From TMED14 sp963925545 (lineage in GTDB: Bacteria; Bacteroidota; Bacteroidia; Flavobacteriales; Schleiferiaceae): a stretch of 64,000 nt of DNA. This document shows, piece by piece, positions 36,159 to 45,525 of this stretch (position 1 is the first letter of the stretch; each line of letters opens with the position of its first letter). Under the pieces are notes generated by a model. The model ran no database searches. It was not told the origin of the DNA and saw nothing but the letters and a program-made list of their open reading frames with translations. Position numbers and translations under genes: made by a program. The stretch is taken from assembly GCA_963925545.1 (NCBI GenBank), contig CAWUSA010000017.1, positions 1 to 64,000 of the forward strand, read 5' to 3'.

Positions 36159-37079
36159 ATGATCAAGGCAGGCTTCAAGTATTTCGTTCTCACAGGGCTG
36201 ATGCTATGCGTGTCGCCAGCAGTGATTGCACAGGAGTTCTTCATGGATGTCCGCGTTCAAGCACCAAAGGTTCAATCCTCTGATAAAGCCGTCTTCACGA
36301 CCATGCAAAACGCTTTGAGGGATTTTGTTAATGGCCGTTCTTGGACAGAAACCCGTTTTGAAGTGGCTGAACGCATCCGGGGCTCCTTGGTCTTCACCAT
36401 CGATGAGTACCAGCCATCGACAGGGCTGATGCGAGGCAACTTACAGGTCCAATTCACGCGTCCTGTTTACATGTCTGATTATCAATCACCAACCATGATG
36501 TTTTTGGATGGGAGTGTAGACATCACCTACCGAGAAAATCAATCCATGGAATTCAACCCGGGGCGATTTGATGACAACCTGACGAGCATCATTGGTTTTT
36601 ATTGCTACCTGGCCTTAGGTTTGGACGCAGCGAGTTTTTCAACTGAAAGCAGCTACCACCTGAAGCAGGCACAGATCATTGTCGCCAATGCGCAATCTGC
36701 CAATGGAAGCAGTGGATGGAGCCAGACTGGAAGTAACCGTAATCGCTATTGGTTGATTGAAGAATTGTTGAGCCCCGCAAACACAGATTTTCTTACCAGT
36801 TGGTACAGTTACCATCGCATGGGCATGGATCGCATGCATAGCCCTGTGCAGCAGCGGGCAGCAAAGGAAGCCATGTCCTCAGCATTGATGGGTTTGCAAG
36901 GCATCTATGAACGCAACCCCAATTCCAGCTTGTTGCGCTGGTACTTTGATGCAAAGAGCCAGGAGATCATCCAAGTCTTTGGGGATGGGCCAACCATGAA
37001 TCAATCGGACTTGATTGAGGCTTTGAGTCAAATGGACCCTAGCAATCGTTCTAGCTATTTATCGATGTCTCAGCGCTGA
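36159..37079 (+). CDS. porD: DUF4835 family protein, PorD of the type IX secretion system
   Basis: 306 residues from ATG 36159, giving a signal peptide that ends near PAVIAQEF. The family patterns VQAPKVQSSDKAVFTTMQ, LRDFVNGRSWT, QIQFTRPVY-like LQVQFTRPVYMSDYQSP and DDNLTSIIGFYCYLALGLD are clear. DUF4835 proteins are annotated PorD and linked to T9SS and gliding in Bacteroidota. The position between coaBC and recN is conserved. This agrees with the several T9SS cargo proteins in the window. Confidence 0.9.
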   Translation: MIKAGFKYFVLTGLMLCVSPAVIAQEFFMDVRVQAPKVQSSDKAVFTTMQNALRDFVNGRSWTETRFEVAERIRGSLVFTIDEYQPSTGLMRGNLQVQFTRPVYMSDYQSPTMMFLDGSVDITYRENQSMEFNPGRFDDNLTSIIGFYCYLALGLDAASFSTESSYHLKQAQIIVANAQSANGSSGWSQTGSNRNRYWLIEELLSPANTDFLTSWYSYHRMGMDRMHSPVQQRAAKEAMSSALMGLQGIYERNPNSSLLRWYFDAKSQEIIQVFGDGPTMNQSDLIEALSQMDPSNRSSYLSMSQR

Positions 37080-37103
37080 TCTTTGGTGTAAATTCACCTC
37101 ACC

Positions 37104-38759
37104 ATGTGGTCAGCACTACGCATTCAACATTTTGCACTCATCAGCCAGCTCAATCTAACAATTGAACCGGGATTCACCGTACTTACGGGCGAAACGGGTG
37201 CAGGTAAGTCCATTCTACTGGGTGCATTGCAACTGGCACTTGGTGGACGATCAGACAGCAGTAAGTGGGTCGTTCAAGGTAAAAAATGCGTTGTGGAAGC
37301 TGATTTTAATTTAGCAAAATCCTCATGGGAGAGCTGGTTTGCTCAGGAAGATTTGGATTTTGAGCCTGTCACGACACTGAGACGAGAAATCTCAGCAACA
37401 GGGAAATCGCGAGCATTCATCAATGACACCCCAGTGAGACTGACTGTCATCAGAGACCTGAGTGAAAGTTTGATTGACATCCACAGTCAGGTGGACTCAG
37501 CCAAGTTGACCCGTTCAGGTTTTGTTGCAGGGTATTTAGATCGCATGACTGACTCACATCAATCAATCACAACTTACCAGAATGCTTGGTCGACATGGCA
37601 AGGAGCAAAGGCTGATTGGGCAAGACTTGAAGTTGAGTTGCAGGGCGTCATGGATGAGGAATACCTTCTTTTTTTGCATGAAGAACTACAGGCTGCTCAA
37701 TTGGAGCCTGATGAAGAGAAGCAGTGGCAAGATGAATTGCAAACATTGAGCCATGCAGAGGACTTGATGTCTGATTGTGAGGAAGCGAGGGCGTTGATTG
37801 AATCACCTGAACAAGGCTTACAGGACATGATGGGCCGCCTCCAAAACCTTGTAACGCGGATGGCAGGCATGTCTTCGCAGTTTCATGACATGACGGTATC
37901 AGGCCAGGAGGCCTTGATAGCATTGGATGACATGCTTCGAAGCATGGATGACCTTTTCCCACACTTGCAGTCGGATCCAGGGAGATTGTCTTGGCTAGAG
38001 GGTCGATTGAGCATGCTTGATGCTTTGCAGCGGAAGCATCAAGTGGCTGACGTGAAGTCCTTGCTGGAAAAACAGGCTGCCCTAGGTTCTCAATTGGATG
38101 GCTTGCATGCGGCTGGCGATCGAAGAGCTTCATTGAGTCAAGCTTTGGTTGATAGCAAGTCAGCAGTGATGGCTGCAGCTAACCAGCTGCACATCGACCG
38201 CATGAATCACGTCGATGTTGTCACCTCGGCTGTGGAAAAGACCTTGAAAGCCTTGAATATGCCTGATGCATCCTTAGCCATTGACTGTCAGGAGTTGCCA
38301 CAACCCTCCAAAGATGGACTATGGCAGTACCATTTCATGTTTTCTGCTAACAAAGGATCCAAGCCTATGCCTATTGCAAAGGTTGCAAGTGGTGGCGAGC
38401 AGAGCCGACTGATGCTTGCTCTGAAAAAACTTTTCGTGGCAAAGAAAGGTTTGCAAACGATGTTGTTTGATGAGATTGATTCAGGGATATCAGGCCAAAC
38501 TGCATCTAAAGTAGCTGGTATTTTTCAAGACATGGGCATGCAAGGCCAGATTCTTGCGATAACCCATTTGCCACAAGTTGCTGCTGCAGGTCAACACCAT
38601 TGGTTGGTTGACAAGCAAGGACATGGTGGTCAAACAGAAACTTCATTGCGGATTCTTGACAAGAAGGATAGGCAGCTAGAGGTAGCCCGGATGTTAGCAG
38701 GCGATGCCATTACAGAGACTGCTTTGGCACAGGCCAGTAATTTGTTGGGGACTTCTTGA
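37104..38759 (+). CDS. recN: DNA repair protein RecN
   Basis: 551 residues. The N-terminal ATPase half begins ALRIQHFALISQLNLTIEPG with Walker A TGETGAGKSI. A central coiled coil spans roughly residues 150-360. The C-terminal half has ASGGEQSRLMLALK (signature) and LFDEIDSGISGQTA (Walker B and D-loop). It is an SMC-like protein that tethers DNA ends in double-strand break repair. It starts 24 bases after porD. Confidence 0.96.
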   Translation: MWSALRIQHFALISQLNLTIEPGFTVLTGETGAGKSILLGALQLALGGRSDSSKWVVQGKKCVVEADFNLAKSSWESWFAQEDLDFEPVTTLRREISATGKSRAFINDTPVRLTVIRDLSESLIDIHSQVDSAKLTRSGFVAGYLDRMTDSHQSITTYQNAWSTWQGAKADWARLEVELQGVMDEEYLLFLHEELQAAQLEPDEEKQWQDELQTLSHAEDLMSDCEEARALIESPEQGLQDMMGRLQNLVTRMAGMSSQFHDMTVSGQEALIALDDMLRSMDDLFPHLQSDPGRLSWLEGRLSMLDALQRKHQVADVKSLLEKQAALGSQLDGLHAAGDRRASLSQALVDSKSAVMAAANQLHIDRMNHVDVVTSAVEKTLKALNMPDASLAIDCQELPQPSKDGLWQYHFMFSANKGSKPMPIAKVASGGEQSRLMLALKKLFVAKKGLQTMLFDEIDSGISGQTASKVAGIFQDMGMQGQILAITHLPQVAAAGQHHWLVDKQGHGGQTETSLRILDKKDRQLEVARMLAGDAITETALAQASNLLGTS

Positions 38760-38844
38760 GACTTTCTACATCTAACCATGAAAAAAGCATCGCATCTGAC
38801 TTGCTATGTGCGATATTTGTTCTAATCACCACATTAACCTCGAC

Positions 38845-39663
38845 ATGAATAATCTACTCAAAGGCAAAAAAGGCATCATATTTGGCGCCCTCAACAGTGA
38901 ATCCATTGCTTGGAAAGTTGCTGAGCAATGCCATCAACAAGGCGCGCAAATTGTGCTAACCAATGCGCCTATGGCCATGCGTTTGGGTGAAATCAATGGT
39001 TTGGCTGAAGCCATTAATGCCCCTGTGGTGCCTGCAGATGCAACCAGCATAGAGGAGATTGAAAACCTATTCACCAAATCCATAGAGCATTTTGGTGGTC
39101 AAGTTGACTTTGTCTTGCATAGCATTGGTATGTCAGTGAATGTGAGAAAAAACCGCCCCTACACCGATTTGAATTACGATTTTTTAACCAAGGGCTGGGA
39201 TGTGTCTGCCGTCAGTTTCCACAAGGTCTTGCAAACGGCTTATAAAATGGACGCCATTGCTGATTGGGGATCTGTATTAGGTCTAACGTATATGGCTGCA
39301 CAGCGAACCTTCCCCGACTACAGTGACATGGCTGAAAACAAAGCCTACCTTGAATCCATTGCGCGAAGCTTTGGCTACCACTATGGGTTGAAAAGCAAGG
39401 TTCGCGTGAACACCATTTCACAATCACCAACGATGACTACAGCGGGTTCAGGCGTTAAGGGATTTGATGGATTCATGTCTTTTGCAGAAAAAATGAGCCC
39501 CTTAGGGAATGCCACAGCAAAGGACTGTGCAGACTACTGTGTTGCCATGTTTAGTGATCTGACGCGAAGGGTGACCATGCAAAATCTTTACAATGATGGC
39601 GGGTTTAGCCTCATGGGTGTCAGCCAAGAAGTGCTTGAAAAGTACATGGAAAGCGTTGATTAA
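38845..39663 (+). CDS. fabI: Enoyl-ACP reductase FabI
   Basis: 272 residues from ATG 38845. The NAD-binding segment FGALNSESIAWKVAE is the FabI form of the Rossmann motif, and the catalytic pair sits in DYSDMAENKAYLE, matching Yx6K. LHSIGMS and the C-terminal NLYNDGGFSLMG also fit. It performs the last reduction of each fatty acid elongation cycle. It is a single gene ended by a strong hairpin terminator. Confidence 0.95.
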   Translation: MNNLLKGKKGIIFGALNSESIAWKVAEQCHQQGAQIVLTNAPMAMRLGEINGLAEAINAPVVPADATSIEEIENLFTKSIEHFGGQVDFVLHSIGMSVNVRKNRPYTDLNYDFLTKGWDVSAVSFHKVLQTAYKMDAIADWGSVLGLTYMAAQRTFPDYSDMAENKAYLESIARSFGYHYGLKSKVRVNTISQSPTMTTAGSGVKGFDGFMSFAEKMSPLGNATAKDCADYCVAMFSDLTRRVTMQNLYNDGGFSLMGVSQEVLEKYMESVD

Positions 39664-39683
39664 TCAATCCCATTGATTGCATT

Positions 39684-39713
39684 AAAAAAAGCGCAGCCAA
39701 GCTGCGCTTTTTT
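39684..39713 (+). terminator. Rho-independent terminator after fabI, possibly bidirectional
   Basis: A 7-base GC stem GCGCAGC (39691-39697) and GCTGCGC (39701-39707) with loop CAA is flanked by seven A on the left and six T on the right. It lies 20 bases after the fabI stop and 31 bases before the convergent prfC stop, and the A and T flanks allow it to serve both genes. Confidence 0.92.
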
Positions 39714-39744
39714 ATTGGGTTAACAAACCCATGAAGGGTGTTGT

Positions 39745-41367
39745 TTATTCACCTGATTGTTCATGGAATGTGATGCTGGGGTATTTTTCCTGAGTCATTT
39801 GCAAGGAGAATTGACTGTCAGGCAAAAAGACGAGCCTACCATACTTGTCATCGGCCAACTGCCTATTTTTTAGAAGCTTGAAGCCCTTGAGCTCTTGCTC
39901 ATCACTTGACTCAACCCAGCAAGCTTTGAATGCCTGGAATGGTTCGTAGGAGCATTTGGCTCCATACTCATGCTCCAAGCGGTACTGAATAACTTCGTAT
40001 TGCAATGCGCCTACGGTGCCAATCACCTTGCGACCACTGCTTGTCAGGGTGAAGAGTTGCGCGACGCCTTCATCCATCAATTGATCGATGCCCTTTGCTA
40101 ACTGCTTGGATTTCATCGGGTCTTGGTTATTGATGAATCGAAAATGCTCAGGGGAGAAGCTGGGTATTCCCTTGAAGTGCAGGGGGTCTCCGCTGGTTAA
40201 GCTGTCGCCAATCCGGAAAGACCCGGAATCGGGCAGACCTACAATGTCCCCAGGGTAGGCGACGTCTACAATGGACTTCTTGCTGGCTAGGAAGGTTAAG
40301 GGGCTAGAGAATTTTAACTGTCGGTTTTCTCTGACGTGCAAGTAATTGCTGTTGCGCTCAAACTGCCCGGATACAACCTTGCAAAAAGCAATGCGGCTTC
40401 GGTGCTTGGGGTCAATGTTTGCGTGAATCTTGAAAATGAAACCACTGAATACGGACTCATTGGGGTGAATAATTCGCTCTTCAGCTTTCTTAGGTTGAGG
40501 TGGCGGGGCAATATCCACAAAGCAATCCAGCAAATCTTTGACACCAAAATTGTTTAAAGCAGAGCCAAAAAATACCGGGCAAAGCTGACCCGCCTGGTAG
40601 GCCTCCTTGTCAAATTTGGGGTAAACCCCTTGAATGAGCTTAATCTCTTCACGCAAGCTTGCTGCAGCCTCTTCGCCAATGCGCTCTTCAAGCTCGCTGC
40701 TTGATAGATCATCGATAGTGATGCTGTTGCCAACACGTTGCTTGTGTTGCCCATCGTAAAGCAACAAATGCTTTTCCCAAAGGTTGTATACCCCCTGAAA
40801 GCGTTGACCCATGCCAATGGGCCAGGACATTGGGCAAAGCCCCAGGCCAAGAGAGGTTTCAATCTCATCCAATAGGTCAAACCCATCCAAACCCTCGCGG
40901 TCCAGTTTATTGATGAAGACAATAATGGGGGTGTCACGCATGCGGCAAACAGCCACAAGTTTTTTGGTTTGCGCTTCCACACCCTTTGCTACATCGATCA
41001 CGACAATGACAGAGTCCACTGCGGTCAGGGTCCGGTAGGTGTCTTCAGCAAAGTCTTTGTGTCCAGGGGTGTCCAGGATGTTGATGTGGCGCCCTAAGTA
41101 TTCAAATGCCATCACAGATGTTGCGACAGATATGCCACGCTGCTTTTCGATTTCCATGAAATCTGACGTGGCTGACTTCTTAACCTTGTTGGACTTGACG
41201 GCACCTGCTTCTTGAATGGCCCCACCGAAAAGGAGCAATTTTTCAGTCAATGTGGTCTTTCCCGCATCAGGGTGGGAAACAATGCCAAATGTGCGGCGGC
41301 GTAGGATTTCTTCTTGGAAGGTCACAGAATATGTGGTTTTCAGACGGCGAAGGTAAGGATTGAACAT
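39745..41367 (-). CDS. prfC: Peptide chain release factor 3
   Basis: 540 residues from ATG 41367. The first 14 residues before VTFQEEILRRRTF look extra, and GTG 41325 may be the true start. G motifs: SHPDAGKTTLTEK, DTPGHKDF, NKLDREGLDG. The domain layout of a translational GTPase follows, with an RF3-specific C-terminal region (VGTVGALQYEVIQYRLEHEY). RF3 recycles RF1 and RF2 after termination. It is convergent with fabI and divergent from idi, whose likely start at 41383 is only 15 bases from the ATG. Confidence 0.95.
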   Translation of the reverse strand: MFNPYLRRLKTTYSVTFQEEILRRRTFGIVSHPDAGKTTLTEKLLLFGGAIQEAGAVKSNKVKKSATSDFMEIEKQRGISVATSVMAFEYLGRHINILDTPGHKDFAEDTYRTLTAVDSVIVVIDVAKGVEAQTKKLVAVCRMRDTPIIVFINKLDREGLDGFDLLDEIETSLGLGLCPMSWPIGMGQRFQGVYNLWEKHLLLYDGQHKQRVGNSITIDDLSSSELEERIGEEAAASLREEIKLIQGVYPKFDKEAYQAGQLCPVFFGSALNNFGVKDLLDCFVDIAPPPQPKKAEERIIHPNESVFSGFIFKIHANIDPKHRSRIAFCKVVSGQFERNSNYLHVRENRQLKFSSPLTFLASKKSIVDVAYPGDIVGLPDSGSFRIGDSLTSGDPLHFKGIPSFSPEHFRFINNQDPMKSKQLAKGIDQLMDEGVAQLFTLTSSGRKVIGTVGALQYEVIQYRLEHEYGAKCSYEPFQAFKACWVESSDEQELKGFKLLKNRQLADDKYGRLVFLPDSQFSLQMTQEKYPSITFHEQSGE

Positions 41368-41382
41368 GTAGATTTGTCTCAC

Positions 41383-41919
41383 ATGAATGATAGAGAAGAA
41401 TTTGTTATCCTAGTCAACGCTAAGGATGAGCCACAAGGCCTGATGGAAAAAATGCTAGCTCACCGCAATGGCAGTCTTCACCGAGCATTTTCTGTTTTCT
41501 TGTTCAATGATCAAGGGGAAACCCTTTTACAGCAGCGTGCTGAAGACAAATACCACAGCCCTATGCTGTGGACCAATTCATGCTGTAGTCACCCAAGGGA
41601 AGGGGAAACCGTCCTTGAGGCTGCTAATCGTCGCCTGGGTGAGGAGTTAGGGGTTGATGCAAAGGATGTGCACGGTTTGAAAAAGCTGTTTCACTTTCAG
41701 TACCACGCTTCCTTTGATAATGGCCTGGTAGAGCATGAGTTGGATCATGTATTGACGGCTAAATTTGAAGGTGAGACACCATTTAATCCCGATGAAGTCC
41801 ATGCTTTAACATGGCGATCCATCGCCGACATTCAACGTGATATGAAAGCCAATCCATCAGGCTTCACGGCCTGGTTTCAAATCATTTTCAAGGAATACCT
41901 TAATCACCTGACCACATGA
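41383..41919 (+). CDS. idi: Isopentenyl-diphosphate delta-isomerase type 1
   Basis: 178 residues from ATG 41383. The Nudix-fold isomerase motifs are present: LWTNSCCSHPREGE with the catalytic Cys, RRLGEELG, and VEHELDHVL with metal-binding Glu residues. It interconverts isopentenyl and dimethylallyl diphosphate in isoprenoid synthesis. It is translationally coupled to queD by a 4-base overlap (41916-41919), although the pathways are unrelated. Confidence 0.94.
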   Translation: MNDREEFVILVNAKDEPQGLMEKMLAHRNGSLHRAFSVFLFNDQGETLLQQRAEDKYHSPMLWTNSCCSHPREGETVLEAANRRLGEELGVDAKDVHGLKKLFHFQYHASFDNGLVEHELDHVLTAKFEGETPFNPDEVHALTWRSIADIQRDMKANPSGFTAWFQIIFKEYLNHLTT

Positions 41920-42326
41920 AAGCCAGTATCTCTCGACACGCCCACTTCAATGCCGCCCACCGATTACATGTGAAGGCGTGGTCCGATGAAAAGAATGCGG
42001 CATTTTTTGGTCTTTGCAATAACCCCCATTACCATGGACACAACTATGCTTTGATAGTGACAGTTCTTGGTGAAATAGACCCTGTAACGGGCTATGTGAT
42101 GGATATTCAAACATTAAGTGAGGCAATTGAGAAGCATGTACTTATCCGCTTGGATCACAAAAATTTAAATATAGAGGTTGAGCCCTTCATCACCTTGAAT
42201 CCCAGTGCTGAAAACATTGCAGTCACCATTTGGCAATGGCTAAGGCCAGTGATTTCTCACGAGTTAGGCATTAAGGTAACCTTGTATGAGACGCCAAGGA
42301 ATTTTGTTGAATTCGACGGAACCTAG
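41916..42326 (+). CDS. queD: 6-carboxytetrahydropterin synthase / PTPS family protein
   Basis: 136 residues. HFNAAHRL supplies one zinc His and HYHGHNYAL the other two; the catalytic Cys is in FGLCNNPHYHGH, a spacing closer to pyruvoyltetrahydropterin synthase-like members. DHKNLN and the C-terminal YETPRNFVEF complete the pattern. It most likely makes 6-carboxytetrahydropterin for 7-deazaguanine (queuosine) synthesis, since queE is also present at 51758. A PTPS-like role in pterin synthesis cannot be ruled out. Confidence 0.88.
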   Translation: MKASISRHAHFNAAHRLHVKAWSDEKNAAFFGLCNNPHYHGHNYALIVTVLGEIDPVTGYVMDIQTLSEAIEKHVLIRLDHKNLNIEVEPFITLNPSAENIAVTIWQWLRPVISHELGIKVTLYETPRNFVEFDGT

Positions 42327-42390
42327 GTCTTTAAAAGAAGAAACAAAAACAAGACAGCTAACTTTATCCAAAACTTAAAATATAAAAATC

Positions 42391-43314
42391 ATGGATCTTT
42401 TACTCTATTTATTATTACTTCCTTTATCAGTAATCCTGTTTGGTATTTTCTTTATCATAAAGCAACAAAGAGCAGGAATAATTGAAAGGTTTGGAAAGTT
42501 TCATAGCGTTAGGCAGTCTGGGCTGCAATTAAAAATACCGATAGTAGATAAGCTTGCAGGTAAATTAAGCTTGAAGATTCAGCAACTAGATGTCATTGTT
42601 GAAACAAAAACTAAAGATGATGTTTTTGTTAAAATAAAGGTTTCAGTTCAATATAAGGTAATTAAAGAAAAAGTGTACGATGCTTTTTACAAGCTAGACT
42701 TCCCTCATGAACAAATAACAAGCTACGTTTTTGATGTTGTTAGAGCAGAGGTTCCTAAAATGATATTAGATGACGTCTTTTTAAGAAAGGACGATGTGGC
42801 TATTGCTGTTAAAACAGAACTTAACGAAGCGATGATTGAGTATGGTTATGATATTATTAAAACCCTTGTAACAGACATCGATCCAGATCAACAAGTTAAA
42901 GAGGCAATGAATAGAATAAACGCATCTGAGAGAGAAAAAGTAGCTGCACAATTTGAGGGTGACGCTGCGAGAATTCTTATCGTAGAAAAAGCAAAAGCTG
43001 AGGCAGAAAGCAAAAGATTACAAGGGCAAGGTATCGCAGATCAAAGAAGAGAGATTGCCCGTGGTCTAGAAGAGTCCGTAGAGGTTCTAAATAAGGTTGG
43101 TATAAACTCTCAGGAGGCTTCAGCGTTAATCGTTGTTACCCAGCATTACGACACTTTGCAGTCAATAGGAAGTGAAACAAACTCTAACTTGATTCTTCTG
43201 CCTAACTCTCCACAAGCAGGTAGCGAAATGCTTAACAACATGGTCGCTAGTTTTACAGCAAGTAATCAAATAGGAGAGGCCATGAAAAAAGCTGAATTGA
43301 AAAAAAATCAATAA
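42391..43314 (+). CDS. SPFH/stomatin-like membrane protein
   Basis: 307 residues. One N-terminal membrane segment (residues 1-23, DLLLYLLLLPLSVILFGIFF) is followed by an SPFH domain (RAGIIERFGKFHSVRQSG, then LPIVDKL-like KIPIVDKLAG), a helical region with ASEREKVAAQFEGDA and AKAEAESKRLQGQG and a C-terminal alpha-helical tail. It is closest in look to the hypersensitive-induced-response type of the family. Such proteins form membrane-bound oligomeric rings that scaffold proteases or lipids. Codon use is strikingly AT-rich compared with idi-queD upstream, suggesting a separate origin. No NfeD or protease partner is adjacent. Confidence 0.85.
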   Translation: MDLLLYLLLLPLSVILFGIFFIIKQQRAGIIERFGKFHSVRQSGLQLKIPIVDKLAGKLSLKIQQLDVIVETKTKDDVFVKIKVSVQYKVIKEKVYDAFYKLDFPHEQITSYVFDVVRAEVPKMILDDVFLRKDDVAIAVKTELNEAMIEYGYDIIKTLVTDIDPDQQVKEAMNRINASEREKVAAQFEGDAARILIVEKAKAEAESKRLQGQGIADQRREIARGLEESVEVLNKVGINSQEASALIVVTQHYDTLQSIGSETNSNLILLPNSPQAGSEMLNNMVASFTASNQIGEAMKKAELKKNQ

Positions 43315-43320
43315 GCAGGC

Positions 43321-44721
43321 TTAAGCTCGGTAGCCAAAGAGGCCCTTTTTCTTAATGACTTCATCCACAAAGGTTGGAAGCGACTCTTCCCACCCTTGTT
43401 CTCCAGCTTTTATTTGACGCAGGACCTCGCGACTCCAAATATTTAATATACTGGGGTCATAATCCTCTATGTCTCGCATGCGGCGATTGTAGAATAGGTA
43501 TTCTACGATGGGACGGAATCGAGGATGAACCTTCACGTCTTTAACGGTCTCAATGTTGCCATCGTTGTTGAACGGGTAAGCGTAAATTACCAAGTCCTTG
43601 GAGAATATTTTACCAAAGGCTTCAAGAATTCCACCGTTGAGGTGACGGTAGTACTTCTCTTCAAAAATTTCCCTCAATCCGGGGATCCCTGTAATCAATC
43701 CCAGTCGTCGTTTGGTGAATGTTGAGAAATAATCTACCAGCTTATAGTACTCCTGGTAATTAGATATCAAGACAGTTTGACCAATAGAGCAAAGGATTTC
43801 AGCGCGATCCAAAAAGTCTTGTTCGTCGATGTCACCATCCGACAAGAGGTTGTTCATGGTGATCTCAAACAAGACAACTAGATTGTTTTTGTCAACACGT
43901 TTAGATTGCAAAAAGACTTGGTACCCCTTTTTGATCATATCCATGTTCACCTTCGTTACCGGGCGAAAGCTCCCGCGCATGGCCAGGATGTTCTTTTTGT
44001 ATAGCAGCTCTGCAGGTAGGAGGTTAGTGCCTTCAGGGCTAAATATGACGGCATTGGTGAAGCCGTATTTCACCAACCACAATGACATGAGACGATTGTC
44101 AACATGCTTGAAGTCCGGTCCAATAAAGTTAATCAAATCAATTTCAACTGCTGAATGCCCGACACCATCAAGCAAGGACAAGAGCAACGCTTTCGGGTCA
44201 TGGAAGAGCTTGAAGGCACCGTAAACCAGATTAACACCTAAGGTGCCAATGGTTTCTTGTTGATGCTTGGCGTCATTTTCACGCATCCTGACATGGAGGA
44301 TGATTTCATTGGCAGCGCTATGAGGCGAGGTTTGAAAGCGAATGCCAATCCAGCCATGTCCTTTGAAAGTCTTGGCAAAATTGATGGTTGACACGGTGTT
44401 GGCAAAGGCGAAATACTGCTTGGTGCTGTCTTGTTCTCGAACGAGACGCTCTTCTAGCAATCCGTACTCATGGTTAAGCATCTTGCGAAGCCTAGGTTCT
44501 GTGACGTAGCGATCTTTAGGTTCTTCCCCGTAGATGGCGTTAGAGAAGGCCTTGTCGTAAGCAGACATGGCTTTTGCAATGGTGCCAGACGCACCTCCAG
44601 CACGGAAAAAATGCCGAACGGTTTCTTGTCCGGCGCCAATTTCAGCAAAGGATCCGTAGATGTCGTCATTGAGGTTGACATGAAGCGCTTTTTGCGAAGA
44701 ATTGAGGGTCATCAAATCCAT
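43321..44721 (-). CDS. Conserved Bacteroidota protein of unknown function
   Basis: 466 residues from ATG 44721; in-frame ATGs at 44745 and 44712 are alternatives. The start DIYGSFAEIGAGQETVRHFF and GGASGTIAKAMSAYDK are strongly patterned and familiar from a widely conserved but uncharacterised Bacteroidota family, some members of which carry a questionable nucleotidyl-transferase label. I see no nucleotide-binding motif to support that label. There is no signal peptide. The C-terminal half (NGGILEAFGKIF, ...YAYPFNNDG) contains no known domain. It is divergent from the PhnP-like gene with only 27 bases between starts. Confidence 0.75.
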   Translation of the reverse strand: MDLMTLNSSQKALHVNLNDDIYGSFAEIGAGQETVRHFFRAGGASGTIAKAMSAYDKAFSNAIYGEEPKDRYVTEPRLRKMLNHEYGLLEERLVREQDSTKQYFAFANTVSTINFAKTFKGHGWIGIRFQTSPHSAANEIILHVRMRENDAKHQQETIGTLGVNLVYGAFKLFHDPKALLLSLLDGVGHSAVEIDLINFIGPDFKHVDNRLMSLWLVKYGFTNAVIFSPEGTNLLPAELLYKKNILAMRGSFRPVTKVNMDMIKKGYQVFLQSKRVDKNNLVVLFEITMNNLLSDGDIDEQDFLDRAEILCSIGQTVLISNYQEYYKLVDYFSTFTKRRLGLITGIPGLREIFEEKYYRHLNGGILEAFGKIFSKDLVIYAYPFNNDGNIETVKDVKVHPRFRPIVEYLFYNRRMRDIEDYDPSILNIWSREVLRQIKAGEQGWEESLPTFVDEVIKKKGLFGYRA

Positions 44722-44748
44722 GTACCAAAGATAGACTAAATTCATGCC

Positions 44749-45525
44749 ATGACTGAGCTAAGTTTAACATTTTTAGGCACTGGCACCTCCCAAGGTGTGC
44801 CAGTTATTGGGTGCAACTGTGAGGTCTGTTCGAGTGATGATTTGAAAGACAAACGCCTTCGTTCTTCGGTCCTGATTCAAAGCCCTAAAGCCAATGTCGT
44901 CATTGATTGTGGGCCAGACTTCAGGCAACAAATGCTGAGGGTGATTTGCAATAAGTTGGATGCTGTTGTATTGACTCATGAGCACATGGATCATGTGGCT
45001 GGCCTTGACGATGTCCGGCCATTCAATTTCATAACGAGGTCAGACATGCCTGTGTATTGTACCGACCGCGTATTGCAGCGATTGAAGGTGCAATTTTCTT
45101 ATGCTTTTGCGGTGGATAAATACCCGGGTTCACCAGGCTTTGATCCCCACCTGATTAAGGCAAATGAAGACTTTGTGATTGGGGATCAATCATGGAAAGC
45201 CATCTTAGCAAGGCATGGCACATGGCCTGTCATGGGGTATCGGATCAATGACGTGGTTTATCTCACAGATGTCAATGGAATTAGTGATGAATCGATGGAT
45301 CATCTAATTGGAGCTAAAGTTCTAATAGTTAGCGCATTGAGAAAGGAGCCTCACGTGGCTCATTACGCGTTAAGTGAAGCCATTGCTATGGCTAAAAAAT
45401 CGAAGATTCCCCAGGTTTATTTCACCCATTTCAGCCACTTGATGGGACTACATGCCATTGAGTCTAAGTCTTTGCCTAAGGGAATGGCTTTTGCCCATGA
45501 CGGGCTCAAGATTTCGTTGACTTAA
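44749..45525 (+). CDS. PhnP-like metallo-beta-lactamase fold phosphodiesterase
   Basis: 258 residues. It starts with LTFLGTGTSQGVPVIGCNC, the layout of PhnP and related cyclic phosphodiesterases, followed by a Cys pair (CNCEVC) that may bind structural zinc. The active-site motif THEHMDHVAGLDD is intact. VVYLTDVNGI and YFTHFSHLMG complete the metal set. PhnP hydrolyses 5-phosphoribosyl 1,2-cyclic phosphate, but no phosphonate genes lie nearby, so the substrate is open. Its stop overlaps the convergent dihydroorotase-like gene by 4 bases. Confidence 0.88.
   Translation: MTELSLTFLGTGTSQGVPVIGCNCEVCSSDDLKDKRLRSSVLIQSPKANVVIDCGPDFRQQMLRVICNKLDAVVLTHEHMDHVAGLDDVRPFNFITRSDMPVYCTDRVLQRLKVQFSYAFAVDKYPGSPGFDPHLIKANEDFVIGDQSWKAILARHGTWPVMGYRINDVVYLTDVNGISDESMDHLIGAKVLIVSALRKEPHVAHYALSEAIAMAKKSKIPQVYFTHFSHLMGLHAIESKSLPKGMAFAHDGLKISLT

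Noticed and set aside
37084..37097. Palindrome-like GGTGTAAATTCACC between porD and recN
   Set aside because: Short and imperfect, with no second copy seen; probably chance.
37648..38133. 161-codon minus-strand frame inside recN
   Set aside because: Antisense to the coiled-coil region of recN and without recognisable motifs.
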